This document shows, piece after piece, positions 57,109-64,000 of a stretch of 64,000 nucleotides of DNA. Below the pieces are notes generated by a model. That model made no database searches. It was given only the letters and a program-made list of their open reading frames with translations, and was not told where the DNA came from. Positions within the stretch are counted from its first letter, which is position 1. Every line of letters begins with the position of its first letter. This DNA is from CAZSIA01 sp045126355 (GTDB taxonomy: Bacteria > Bacillota_I > Bacilli_A > Acholeplasmatales > Anaeroplasmataceae): contig JBGVOE010000126.1 of assembly GCA_045126355.1 (NCBI GenBank), forward strand, positions 1 through 64,000, written 5' to 3'. The translations under genes and the position numbers were made by a program.

Positions 57109-57465
57109 CTAGATGATGAAGCAAACCAGCCAAGTAAGAACTATTTGAATTAAATGTATAGATTGGTCTGCTATTAAATTTAATTTACCTAAATTAGCTT
57201 TTAAATGGTCAACAACAAAATGAATAATTAAGTTTATAGGTAGTAACCACCAAATAAAACAATTATTAATCATTGTTGGAATCATTATCATAAACGCCCA
57301 ACTAAAAGAGTGCATAAATAATGCCATTAAATAATCATATTTATATTTTTTATCTGGTGCATTTTCTTCCCAGAATTGTTTTTGTTTTAACTTACCTAAT
57401 GTAGGTGCTTGCAAAAAGTAATCATCTACAATATGCAAAAATATCATAAAGAATAAATTTAACAT
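57109..57465 (-). CDS. DUF3307-like membrane protein
   Basis: 118 residues with about four hydrophobic segments. The order HIVDDYFLQ, a Lys patch, YLMALFMHSFSW, LIIHFVVDHLKANLG and ADQSIHLIQI matches the DUF3307 pattern (H--D--LQ, H, H--D--K, DQ--H). Function of that family is unknown; the conserved His/Asp residues near the membrane suggest a metal or proton role. Ends in TAG. Confidence 0.65.
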   Translation of the reverse strand: MLNLFFMIFLHIVDDYFLQAPTLGKLKQKQFWEENAPDKKYKYDYLMALFMHSFSWAFMIMIPTMINNCFIWWLLPINLIIHFVVDHLKANLGKLNLIADQSIHLIQIVLTWLVCFII

Positions 57466-57476
57466 ATAATTACCTC

Positions 57477-57842
57477 TTATTTTTTAAAAATTTCTTCATA
57501 GCCTCTTATAGTCATTTCTCTTAAATCATCATGAGTAACTTTAAAATTTCTATCTTTATTATTAAGAATTAATTCAAGAGGCTCTGATTTAATAATCGCT
57601 TTAACAAAATTTTGATATAAAGAAGGAAAAGCTGACATTTCTTCTACTGTTATTAATTTTCGTCCGAATATATCAATAATTTCTTTTGAATTTTCTAACA
57701 AATTTTTAGTTTTAACAAATGATATAGAAGAATTCTTTTCAATAGCTGTAAAAAAATTATTACCAGAATAATTATATTTTCTATCACAAATTACAACTAA
57801 TTGGATATCTTTAATTTTGTATTTTTTCATTTGCATCACCAT
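57477..57842 (-). CDS. Protein of unknown function
   Basis: 121 residues, mixed alpha/beta. Several starts are possible (MVMQMKK); GGTGATG before the ATG of MKKYKI makes that start equally likely. No motif. Starts just past the stop of 57847-58272. Confidence 0.55.
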   Translation of the reverse strand: MVMQMKKYKIKDIQLVVICDRKYNYSGNNFFTAIEKNSSISFVKTKNLLENSKEIIDIFGRKLITVEEMSAFPSLYQNFVKAIIKSEPLELILNNKDRNFKVTHDDLREMTIRGYEEIFKK

Positions 57843-57846
57843 CTCA

Positions 57847-58272
57847 TTAATCTAAATAATGTTTAGGATAACCATCAATAGGAAATACTTCATTAATTTT
57901 ATTTAATGCTTCAATTTGTTCTTTGGTCATTTTAGGATGTCCAAAAATTAATAAATCACCTAGCATATTATGAAGCAAGATGAATCCGTGTCGTTCTAAA
58001 TATTCACCATTTAAAACTATCATACAAGAATATTTTTCTTTTTCTAGTTCATCCATATCTTTATCAAAGTCACCGAAACGTTCTTTAACCATTTGCTCAA
58101 ATTTAATCGCCCATTCTGGATAATATTTTCTACAAGTTTGAATAACTGTTTGACCATGACTACATTCACTAGATAAAACTGCTCTACCATCGTGAAAAAC
58201 CACAAAAGATGGAGCAAAATAATGTTCTGATTTAATTTTTTCTAAGTCTAATTTTAATAATTCATCGAACAT
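57847..58272 (-). CDS. Protein of unknown function
   Basis: 141 residues, soluble, mixed, with His-rich early part (SEHYFAPSFVVFHDGRAVLSSECSHGQ). No family. AGGAGG-type site; operon run. Confidence 0.55.
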   Translation of the reverse strand: MFDELLKLDLEKIKSEHYFAPSFVVFHDGRAVLSSECSHGQTVIQTCRKYYPEWAIKFEQMVKERFGDFDKDMDELEKEKYSCMIVLNGEYLERHGFILLHNMLGDLLIFGHPKMTKEQIEALNKINEVFPIDGYPKHYLD

Positions 58273-58292
58273 GATTAAACCTCCTATATTTT

Positions 58293-58838
58293 TTATTTAT
58301 GTGGGTTATACGTATAAGAATCACCAATTTCATAAGAATCGTAAACAGATTTGCTTACTTTCATCATTCCATATTTTTCTAAAACCAAATAATAATATGT
58401 AATTTCTTGTGATGATAAAGGCTTTGATGCTATTACTGTTTCTATTTTTTTATCTATTATTTTATCACTCGTTGAATGTTTAAGTTCAGATTCATATTTA
58501 CAAAAACTAAAAACATAAATTTCACCAATTTCATATTTATTATAATCTTCTTCAGAAACTTCTATTTGACCATAATAATCCATAATGAAATAATATTTAG
58601 TTCTTTCAAAAAACAATTTTTTTTCTGTTTCAGCTTTCTTGTCTACAATTCTTCTTTGAATCACGGTATAACAAGTATAAATTTCTCCTTCATGTTTGCT
58701 AATTTCATTAAATTCGTAGCCAACCCATATAGAGCAAGAAAAAAGCATTAAACCAGCTATTATAAAAGTGATAATACCTGCCCAATCACCCTTGGTCAAT
58801 TTTTCTTTTTTTGGTTTTGATTCTTCATTAAAACACAT
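58293..58838 (-). CDS. Membrane protein with two tandem beta repeats
   Basis: 181 residues. One N-terminal membrane span (WAGIITFIIAGLMLFSCSIWV, about 20-40), then two similar units: TKYYFIMDYYGQIEVSEEDYNKYEIGEIYVF and ITYYYLVLEKYGMMKVSKSVYDSYEIGDSYTY. The repeat (strand, YG, V-, YxxYEIG) resembles small Ig/OB-like modules on outside-facing proteins. AGAGGTG before ATG. Confidence 0.65.
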   Translation of the reverse strand: MCFNEESKPKKEKLTKGDWAGIITFIIAGLMLFSCSIWVGYEFNEISKHEGEIYTCYTVIQRRIVDKKAETEKKLFFERTKYYFIMDYYGQIEVSEEDYNKYEIGEIYVFSFCKYESELKHSTSDKIIDKKIETVIASKPLSSQEITYYYLVLEKYGMMKVSKSVYDSYEIGDSYTYNPHK

Positions 58839-58862
58839 AAAAAATCACCTCTTTTGAATAAT

Positions 58863-59321
58863 TTAGTCAAAAATAATATCTTCAAATTCATAAATTGTGT
58901 ATTCATTATCTTTAGAATACTCTATTGGACCATAACCATAATCGGAATAACAAGTTGTTTCTTTATAATCATTCCAATGAATTACAGCAGAACCGAATGA
59001 ACGTTTTATGTTTTTGTAAAGAATTTTAGCTTTTTCTTCTGTGTCACAATGAATACACATTTTTTTAGAATAAGAATTGTTTTTAAAGTCTGTTATAGTT
59101 ATTTTTTTAAGATTTTTAAGTGGCGTAAATTCATTAGAGAAATTTTCTTCACATTCATAATGAATGACCACTATAAACCCACCATATTGATTTCTATTTG
59201 AAGCAGAAATGCTTAAAACTTTAATATCTTTATTATTTTTATTATTTAACCAATCATTAACTTCTTTCTCTAAATCTTCTTTATAAGAAGCTTCAAATAC
59301 TCTAATTTTTTGTTTAACCAT
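58863..59321 (-). CDS. Protein of unknown function
   Basis: 152 residues. The first 60 residues (VFEASYKEDLEKEVNDWLNNKNNKDIKVLSISASNRNQYGGFIVVIHYE) look like the small alpha/beta ferredoxin-like Dodecin/YonK-type proteins of phages. TAGGTG before ATG; two-gene coupling with 59338-59742. Confidence 0.55.
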   Translation of the reverse strand: MVKQKIRVFEASYKEDLEKEVNDWLNNKNNKDIKVLSISASNRNQYGGFIVVIHYECEENFSNEFTPLKNLKKITITDFKNNSYSKKMCIHCDTEEKAKILYKNIKRSFGSAVIHWNDYKETTCYSDYGYGPIEYSKDNEYTIYEFEDIIFD

Positions 59322-59337
59322 TATAGCACCTACTTTC

Positions 59338-59742
59338 TTATTCTATAAAATATACATCATTAATAAAATAACCGGTATCTTTATCTAAAAAAGGAAAATA
59401 TATTAATCTTTCGAAAGGAGTAATTAAATGTACGTCAACATATAACCCTTCTTCTAATTTTGTTTCTAAAGTATTATACGTTTTATAATTCATATAAAAA
59501 TGTTCATCATTCAAAAAAACAAATTCAATAGAATTGTTTTCGTAAGTATATTTATCAATTTCGATTGTTCTAATATTAGATGTGCCAACAATGGATACAA
59601 CAATAAGTAAGAAAACAGAAAAGATTAGTCCTATTAATCCACCTAATGAAAAATAACAAGCGAAATCTTTATTCTTTTTTATATAAAAAACTAATGCGGT
59701 TATTAATAAACCAATAGTTATTAAAAATATTAAAATTAACAT
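59338..59742 (-). CDS. Small membrane protein with two spans
   Basis: 134 residues; spans at about 2-20 and 28-52, then a beta-rich outside or cytoplasmic domain. Two bases after the stop of 59745-60032. No family recognised. Confidence 0.6.
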   Translation of the reverse strand: MLILIFLITIGLLITALVFYIKKNKDFACYFSLGGLIGLIFSVFLLIVVSIVGTSNIRTIEIDKYTYENNSIEFVFLNDEHFYMNYKTYNTLETKLEEGLYVDVHLITPFERLIYFPFLDKDTGYFINDVYFIE

Positions 59743-59744
59743 AT

Positions 59745-60032
59745 TTAATTCCTCTTTATTTCTTTATAATAATTTTCAAGGTCTTTATTTACTTGAATTT
59801 GTTCTTCTTTAGTAAAATCTAAAACCTTACATCCATCTATACTGATTCTTTCTTTCCAAACCTTAGAAGAATCTGGTGTATCATCTAATTCAAAAACAAT
59901 TTGTTCAAAATCATAATAATAGTCATTTGGTTTACCAAGAGTAAAAGTTTGTTCATGAATTTCTTCACAAATCCAACCTAATTTTTCCCAAGCTTCAAAG
60001 TCTGGTGTAATTCTGTTATACATATCTCTCAT
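59745..60032 (-). CDS. Small GW-family protein
   Basis: 95 residues. FEAWEKLGWICEEIHEQTFTLGK ... EQIVFELDD matches the helix-LGW-strand pattern of 45946-46611 and 55578-56123. AGAGGTG before ATG; promoter 60065 leads this long unit. Confidence 0.55.
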   Translation of the reverse strand: MRDMYNRITPDFEAWEKLGWICEEIHEQTFTLGKPNDYYYDFEQIVFELDDTPDSSKVWKERISIDGCKVLDFTKEEQIQVNKDLENYYKEIKRN

Positions 60033-60064
60033 TATATGAACACCTCTTTTACATAAATTCTCAT

Positions 60065-60080
60065 TAATTATTATAGTTTT
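60065..60080 (-). promoter_or_regulatory. AAAACTATA-type promoter of the unit 60032 to 56236
   Basis: Core AAAACTATAATAATTA. Confidence 0.65.
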
Positions 60081-60111
60081 TTAGTACAGATAAAAAGGTT
60101 AATTGATAAAA

Positions 60112-60148
60112 AATAAAAAAATATTAAGAAATTAATCCTAATATTTTT
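60112..60148 (-). terminator. Terminator after 60155-60271
   Basis: AAATATTA...TAATATTT then T run. Confidence 0.7.
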
Positions 60149-60154
60149 ATGTTA

Positions 60155-60271
60155 TTATTTTCTATTTTTCTTTTTAGAAAGTTTTGTCATTTTTCTTCTT
60201 GATTTTTTTCTTATTGATTCATTTTCAATATGATTTTTAAAATCTTTAGTCATTAAAACTCTGTTAGCCAT
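60155..60271 (-). CDS. 38-residue very basic peptide
   Basis: MANRVLMTKDFKNHIENESIRKKSRRKMTKLSKKKNRK: about 40% Lys/Arg. AAGGAG lies 5 bases before ATG, and the stop is followed by a hairpin terminator. Such basic micro-proteins can bind RNA/DNA or ribosomes; there is no sequence evidence for which. It is the last gene of the 62241-60271 unit. Confidence 0.5.
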   Translation of the reverse strand: MANRVLMTKDFKNHIENESIRKKSRRKMTKLSKKKNRK

Positions 60272-60325
60272 ATTTTCTCCTTTAATCTTTTAATTTATGA
60301 GGATATTTATAATCCGGATAATATT

Positions 60326-60676
60326 TTAAATATCTTCTATTTCTTCATTTTCACCTAAGTCATAAGGGAATGGTAATTTATAAATATCAGCTCTTTCTAA
60401 TAAATCATTTAGACCTATTAAACATTGAGAAAGATTATAATTAAAATTTAAATTAGAATCTATATACCATACATAACCGCACGAAACATAACCATCTGCT
60501 TTTAAATCTTCTTCAATATCATGAATTATTTCTTCTTGGCATTTTTGAATTCTTTCCATAATTGAATTCATAACAAATTTAGAATTATAACCATGTCCTA
60601 TAATTACAGTTCTAATACCATTTGTATATTCTAAAATTAGTAATTTATTTTCTGTTGCTGTTATATGATTAGTCAT
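60326..60676 (-). CDS. Protein of unknown function
   Basis: 116 residues, acidic, alpha/beta (LLILEYTNGIRTVIIGHGYN). No motif. GGAGA site before ATG; tight gap to 60688-60960. Confidence 0.55.
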   Translation of the reverse strand: MTNHITATENKLLILEYTNGIRTVIIGHGYNSKFVMNSIMERIQKCQEEIIHDIEEDLKADGYVSCGYVWYIDSNLNFNYNLSQCLIGLNDLLERADIYKLPFPYDLGENEEIEDI

Positions 60677-60687
60677 AAAAATCTCCT

Positions 60688-60960
60688 TTAATCTTTTTCA
60701 ACATTATTAACAATAGGAATAATTTTATTTAAACGATTATAGTCTTCATCAGAACATTGAAATAATAATGAATAAGTTTTTGTTCGAACTGGTGAAATGC
60801 CATTGACAACCATATAAACTCTTGTTCTTGATTTTGATTTAGTGATTATTTCATGAACAACTTTTGCATCAGTGTTTTCTTTTTCTAAATTTTTAATTAT
60901 TTTAATTAATTCTTCTTTACTTAAAGATTCTAAATTTTCAGTATTAATTATTTTTTGCAT
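60688..60960 (-). CDS. Small protein of unknown function
   Basis: 90 residues: N-terminal coiled helix (LSKEELIKIIKNLEKENTDAK) then a beta part. Its start lies 13 bases inside the YopX-like gene, so the two are coupled. Confidence 0.55.
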   Translation of the reverse strand: MQKIINTENLESLSKEELIKIIKNLEKENTDAKVVHEIITKSKSRTRVYMVVNGISPVRTKTYSLLFQCSDEDYNRLNKIIPIVNNVEKD

Positions 60961-61352
60961 AATAAATCTCCATTTTCATAAATATTACCAACTACTTCAA
61001 CACCATATTTTTTAATCCAAAATAGCATTTCTGATTTTAACTCTTGTGTTCCAAAATCAACATAATAACCATGAGCTTCATTAGTTGACCACTTATATTC
61101 TTTTGTTCCAAATTTAATTTCAGCAAATAAAGTTTCATATTCAACATCAATACGAATTATATCACCAACGAATATTTCTTTACCATTTTTATCTTTAAGA
61201 CCAGTTGATTGCATAATTTCTATTTCATCAAAACCGCCATATAAATCCTTATGACCAACAAAAGTTTTATGTATTAAATCAAGTCCTAAAATAGCAAACA
61301 TTTTCTTTTGAACTTTATGCCAAGCTCTAAAATTAAGTGTTGTATATTCCAT
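60948..61352 (-). CDS. YopX-family protein
   Basis: 134 residues with the YopX pattern: NFRAWHKVQKKMFAI at the start, MQSTGLKDKNGKEIFVGDIIRI in the middle and VVGNIYENGDLL at the end. YopX proteins are frequent on Firmicutes phages and mobile elements, and their role is unknown. AAAGGAG before ATG. Confidence 0.85.
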   Translation of the reverse strand: MEYTTLNFRAWHKVQKKMFAILGLDLIHKTFVGHKDLYGGFDEIEIMQSTGLKDKNGKEIFVGDIIRIDVEYETLFAEIKFGTKEYKWSTNEAHGYYVDFGTQELKSEMLFWIKKYGVEVVGNIYENGDLLCKK

Positions 61353-61380
61353 ATTTAACTCCTTTTAACTTTTTAAAATT

Positions 61381-61842
61381 TTAGATAGAATTTTGTTCAT
61401 TTCTTATGATTCTTCTACACATATTAAGCATAGAAACGAATTCTTTTTCAGTTAATACTGTTTCAGAAATTTTATTTTTACCAATAGAGTGAGTGTAAAC
61501 TGCATCTCCACTAGCTAAAATAGCTTTTCTAAAACTAGAGTTTTTACACATTTCTGTATAAGCTCTTTTCAATAATTCTTGGTAGTCTTCACTATCTCTT
61601 TTATATTCTTTACCTTGCCAATATAAAGTTTGAGTTTGCCACCATTTCTTGTGTTTACCTTTATATTTAGCTTTTATTCCAATTAAAGAACATACATGTT
61701 TTTGCATTTCTATATCTTTAAATTTCAATGATTGTAAAAATCCTTCCATTGATGCACAAACAACTCCATCTATAACAAATTCATGAGCTGAAAAGTTAGA
61801 TAAAGCATTTGAAGGATAACTATTATAAGAACCTACATCCAT
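61381..61842 (-). CDS. NADAR-family protein (ADP-ribose-related)
   Basis: 153 residues from the ATG at 61842 (a GTG 12 bases upstream overlaps the AAGGAG site). The NADAR/YbiA signature is clear: LSNFSAHEFVIDGVVCASMEGFLQSLKF, QKHVCSLIG, KWWQTQTLYWQGKEYKRDS and HSIGKNKISETVLTEKEFV. NADAR proteins act on N-glycosidic or ADP-ribose-linked substrates in riboflavin, NAD and guanine-ADP-ribose chemistry. It is on the same element as an ART-HD protein, so it could erase or process ADP-ribose marks; this link is inference. Confidence 0.8.
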   Translation of the reverse strand: MDVGSYNSYPSNALSNFSAHEFVIDGVVCASMEGFLQSLKFKDIEMQKHVCSLIGIKAKYKGKHKKWWQTQTLYWQGKEYKRDSEDYQELLKRAYTEMCKNSSFRKAILASGDAVYTHSIGKNKISETVLTEKEFVSMLNMCRRIIRNEQNSI

Positions 61843-61844
61843 TA

Positions 61845-62117
61845 TTAGACACACTCCTTAAATTTATTTTCTATAACTTCGATAATATTGCCTGCTTCTA
61901 AATAACATAATGTATCGTAGATAATTTTCACCATAAATACATAAGGTGTATAATTAACTAATTCAACATTCCAATATTGAACTCTTTTTGCAAAAATAAT
62001 TTCAGCAATTTCACCAGAACATATAGCTTCAAATCTATACATATGTTCATCATGTTCAACTAATTTAAAACCGTTAGAAGCAAAGACATTTATAACTGAT
62101 TCTGAACATTTATACAT
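61845..62117 (-). CDS. Small protein of unknown function
   Basis: 90 residues. INVFASNGFKLVEHDEHMYRFEAICSGEIAEIIFAKR has an alpha-beta layout loosely like the GW proteins, but with NGF for LGW. GAGGTGATTATTT before ATG; two bases ahead of the NADAR start. Confidence 0.55.
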   Translation of the reverse strand: MYKCSESVINVFASNGFKLVEHDEHMYRFEAICSGEIAEIIFAKRVQYWNVELVNYTPYVFMVKIIYDTLCYLEAGNIIEVIENKFKECV

Positions 62118-62130
62118 AAATAATCACCTC

Positions 62131-62241
62131 TTAAATAAACAATAAAATTATTACAACAACTACTGCTAAAGCAAGAGCGATTCGCATAGCCATAATTTGA
62201 GGACAATTTCCTTGTTTGGCTTTTAAAAATTTTTTAAGCAT
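62131..62241 (-). CDS. 36-residue membrane peptide
   Basis: MLKKFLKAKQGNC then a hydrophobic helix (MRIALALAVVVVIILLFI) at the C-terminus: a tiny tail-anchored protein. GGAGGT lies 6 bases before ATG and the promoter is at 62271, so it is the first gene of the unit that runs down to 60155. Confidence 0.55.
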   Translation of the reverse strand: MLKKFLKAKQGNCPQIMAMRIALALAVVVVIILLFI

Positions 62242-62270
62242 AAGATTACCTCCGAATCTAATATCTACAT

Positions 62271-62286
62271 TAATAATTATAGTTTT
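62271..62286 (-). promoter_or_regulatory. AAAACTATA-type promoter of the unit 62241 to 60155
   Basis: Core AAAACTATAATTATTA. Confidence 0.65.
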
Positions 62287-62347
62287 TCAGTTAAAGGAAA
62301 TCGGATTAGTGAAAAAGAAAATAAAAAACTTTATATAAAAACAAAAA

Positions 62348-62495
62348 AAGAACCTCTCATAGAAAAAGGAAGAGATTCTTTTTTGGGAATTGTTTTTTTG
62401 AGTTGGGAATAGGAAGGAATGAAAACCAACTCAGAATCGAATTTATTTATTTAATAATTAGGAGGGAAAACTTTGTAAGTTTTTAAATCTTACAC
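62348..62495 (-). ncRNA. Small RNA 2, relative of small RNA 1
   Basis: About 150 bases from promoter 62498 (AAAAACCTATAATA variant) to terminator 62350-62380. Hairpin GTAAGatttaaaaaCTTAC at the 5' end, single-stranded TTTTCCCTCCTAATTATTAAATAAAT, a second hairpin GAGTTGG...CCAACTC with a C-rich loop, then the terminator hairpin. Shared with small RNA 1: the GTGTAAGAT start, CCCTCCTA(A/T)TTATTAAATAAAT and CGATTC. No reading frame. Confidence 0.6.
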
Positions 62496-62497
62496 TT

Positions 62498-62512
62498 ATA
62501 TTATAGGTTTTT
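62498..62512 (-). promoter_or_regulatory. AAAACCTATA variant promoter of small RNA 2
   Basis: Core AAAACCTATAATATA followed by AGTGTAAG. Confidence 0.6.
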
Positions 62513-62545
62513 TATCATAAAAAAATGGGATTTTAAAAAACTTTT

Positions 62546-62689
62546 TTAAAAATTTTTATAATCCTCATTCGTTTCATTATCTTTTTGATATTTTTCTGCT
62601 TCACTACATATCATTTTACAAAATATTACAGGTATCGACCCATAAAATATTAAACTTAACAGCACAAATATCATCCTAAAAGCTTCCAC
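62546..62689 (-). CDS. 47-residue membrane peptide with GTG start
   Basis: A short frame starting GTG, with AGAGGTG 6 bases upstream. One membrane segment (MIFVLLSLIFYGSIPVIFC) and a polar tail (EAEKYQKDNETNEDY). It lies between the gene 62705-63274 and a small RNA gene. A nearby ATG gives only a 6-residue frame. Confidence 0.4.
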   Translation of the reverse strand: MEAFRMIFVLLSLIFYGSIPVIFCKMICSEAEKYQKDNETNEDYKNF

Positions 62690-62704
62690 ATTTTCACCTC
62701 TTTC

Positions 62705-63274
62705 TTAAAAATCTTGTAAATATACACTTAATGCAATCACATATTTTAAATGATGGTCATAGCTTTCAAATGCTAATTTATCTTTTTCAACATATTGTTG
62801 CTTTTGTTTTAATAAAAAATAATATAAATTATAAACACTTAACAAAGATATTAATTTTTCATCATCAGATTTTTTGTCATGTTCTAAAAAATTAGCAATA
62901 TGTTTAGTAAAACCAGTTAATTCATCATCGTCTTTTAAACTATTTGCATAAATTATTTCTTCTTTATGAATTCGATAATTTGTTTTAAATAATTTATCTA
63001 AAACGTTATATAAATAACCATTTTTGATTGCTAAAAAATTAAAAAGTTTATCAATTTCTTCATGATTGCACATCATCAAAAAAGAAACAATATTTAAAAT
63101 TTGTCTATTTTTGCTATGGTTAAAAATACTTATACTTTGTTCAATAAGTTTATTTTCAAATGTATAACAAATTGCACATGCTAAATCATCTATATTTTTA
63201 TCGTTTAAAAAATATAATTTATCAGCTTTAAAAACTAACATTTCTTGTTTTGTTGTTGGATTATATATAAACAT
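62705..63274 (-). CDS. Protein of unknown function
   Basis: 189 residues, helical, with many Leu/Tyr/Lys; no motif. AAAAGGAG before ATG, promoter 63319. It is the first gene after the Rep-like protein. Confidence 0.6.
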   Translation of the reverse strand: MFIYNPTTKQEMLVFKADKLYFLNDKNIDDLACAICYTFENKLIEQSISIFNHSKNRQILNIVSFLMMCNHEEIDKLFNFLAIKNGYLYNVLDKLFKTNYRIHKEEIIYANSLKDDDELTGFTKHIANFLEHDKKSDDEKLISLLSVYNLYYFLLKQKQQYVEKDKLAFESYDHHLKYVIALSVYLQDF

Positions 63275-63318
63275 AATAACACTCCTTTTATTATCTTAAG
63301 ATTTTAATTTATCTTTTT

Positions 63319-63331
63319 AAATTATAGTTTT
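63319..63331 (-). promoter_or_regulatory. AAAACTATA-type promoter of 62705-63274
   Basis: Core AAAACTATAATTT. Confidence 0.65.
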
Positions 63332-63394
63332 TAATTTTTTAAAAATGTTTGTACATAAGTTAAAAAGCTAACTTATAAGTTTTTAGAATAGAAG

Positions 63395-64000
63395 TTACGA
63401 AGGCACTTTAGATATATCTATACAAGGATAACATAAAATAGCAATGGAAAACGGACAGTTTTCATTAAAATTATTGATTTCCAAATTTTTAGAAACCATT
63501 TGTTCATTATTATTTAAAATTGATTGTTTACTGTCTTCCTTTAAATTTGAAATACAGTATAAAAAATCTATACATTCTTGCTTATATTTAGCTATTGTAG
63601 ATTTAGCAATTCCAGACATTTCTTCCATTTCTCTTAAGGATAATTTTTTAATATCTACGCCTTTATTTTTTTGCATAGTTAAAAAAGCTAAAACTTCATC
63701 TTTTTTAGACTTTCTACCACCTAAGCCTTTAATAGATTTCAAATGTTCTGCTCTGGTTTTATAATTTCTTTTTACTGGTTTTGCTGTTAATCCACATCGT
63801 TTATTCATGATTGTTCCTTTAAAATTTAATAATTCAGTTTTATTATTTTTAAAAGAAGTTAAAATTGATGCTATATCTTTATTTTTAATTTTTGATGTAT
63901 CTCTATTATTATAATAATCTTTTAATTCGTTTAAATTTTTAGAAAGTTCATCTTCTTCTACACCGCATTTAACAGCACACGCAGCAAGACCTAATAAAGC
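63395..64000 (-). CDS. Rep-like replication protein, N-terminus beyond the window edge
   Basis: An open frame continues through the right edge; about 200 C-terminal residues are visible. ALLGLAACAVKCGVEEDEL resembles the primase C-terminal-type helix of plasmid and ICE Rep proteins. KRNYKTRAEHLKSIKGLGGRKSKKDEVLAFL ... LREMEEMSGIAKSTIAKYKQE matches in pattern the end of such proteins: a basic KRN-RK-EHL segment, GRxSK, and a terminal helix-turn-helix. An internal ATG at 63808 exists but has no ribosome binding site. It probably initiates replication or regulates it. Identification rests on pattern only. Confidence 0.6.
   Translation of the reverse strand, partial: ALLGLAACAVKCGVEEDELSKNLNELKDYYNNRDTSKIKNKDIASILTSFKNNKTELLNFKGTIMNKRCGLTAKPVKRNYKTRAEHLKSIKGLGGRKSKKDEVLAFLTMQKNKGVDIKKLSLREMEEMSGIAKSTIAKYKQECIDFLYCISNLKEDSKQSILNNNEQMVSKNLEINNFNENCPFSIAILCYPCIDISKVPS

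Noticed and set aside
1..64000. Tailed-phage genome
   Set aside because: PhoH, YopX, ClpP and SSB-like genes fit phages, but no terminase, portal, capsid or tail gene is visible and Rep/TopB/PcfJ/HerA-type genes favour a plasmid or ICE; not excluded for the parts outside the window.

Overview
This 64 kb window is very AT-rich, and every gene I can support lies on the minus strand, so transcription runs from right to left. Gram-positive PolC, strong AGGAGG-type ribosome binding sites, Cys-anchored lipoproteins and short intrinsic terminators point to a low-GC Firmicutes host (Bacilli, Erysipelotrichia or Mollicutes-like, probably gut-associated). TGA is used as a stop (for example in ATGA overlaps at 1975-1978 and 44515-44518) and TGG encodes Trp, so the standard bacterial code applies. 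There is no rRNA, convincing tRNA, capsid, tail or terminase gene, and no central metabolism. The content fits a large extrachromosomal or integrative element: a Rep-like protein at the right edge, PolC, DnaG-type primase, topoisomerase III, three OB-fold/SSB-like proteins, a HerA/VirB4-type ATPase and a PcfJ-like protein. A plasmid, an integrative conjugative element or a phage-plasmid cannot be told apart from this window alone.

Layout from left to right (the last-transcribed end comes first). 1-4 kb: a truncated surface lipoprotein and two proteasome-like (Ntn hydrolase) paralogues. 4-22 kb: the replication core of primase, SSB, a giant coiled-coil membrane protein, PolC and TopB. 22-30 kb: the surface block, with two very large lipoproteins, a signal-bearing protein and a membrane-anchored thioredoxin-like protein (a second one is at 6.5 kb). 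30-40 kb: a small OB-fold protein, a sigma-factor-like protein, an AbrB-like protein and a probable DNA-transfer/membrane operon (39536 to 32907) that ends in the HerA/VirB4-type ATPase. 40-64 kb: many small accessory proteins, including PcfJ-like, a P-loop kinase, a ClpP-like protease, an intein-split PhoH-like ATPase, an ADP-ribosyltransferase-HD fusion, DUF3307, YopX, NADAR and many unknowns, ending in the Rep-like protein.

The regulatory architecture is the most striking part. About 45 intergenic sites carry the same compact motif, AAAACTATA(A/T)T(A/T), always on the coding strand, usually just after the upstream gene's terminator and 25-60 bases before the next ribosome binding site. I see no -35 box with them. 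A sigma-70-region-2-like protein (31675-32397) is a natural candidate for reading the motif. A handful of genes (40887, 42704, 48775, 55081) instead have ordinary -35/-10 promoters and may form a separate class. Two related small RNA genes (51922-52062 and 62348-62495) each have this promoter and a terminator and carry CCCUCC anti-Shine-Dalgarno stretches. One of them is complementary to the polC ribosome binding site and start codon over 19 bases with one mismatch, which suggests antisense control of the replicative polymerase.
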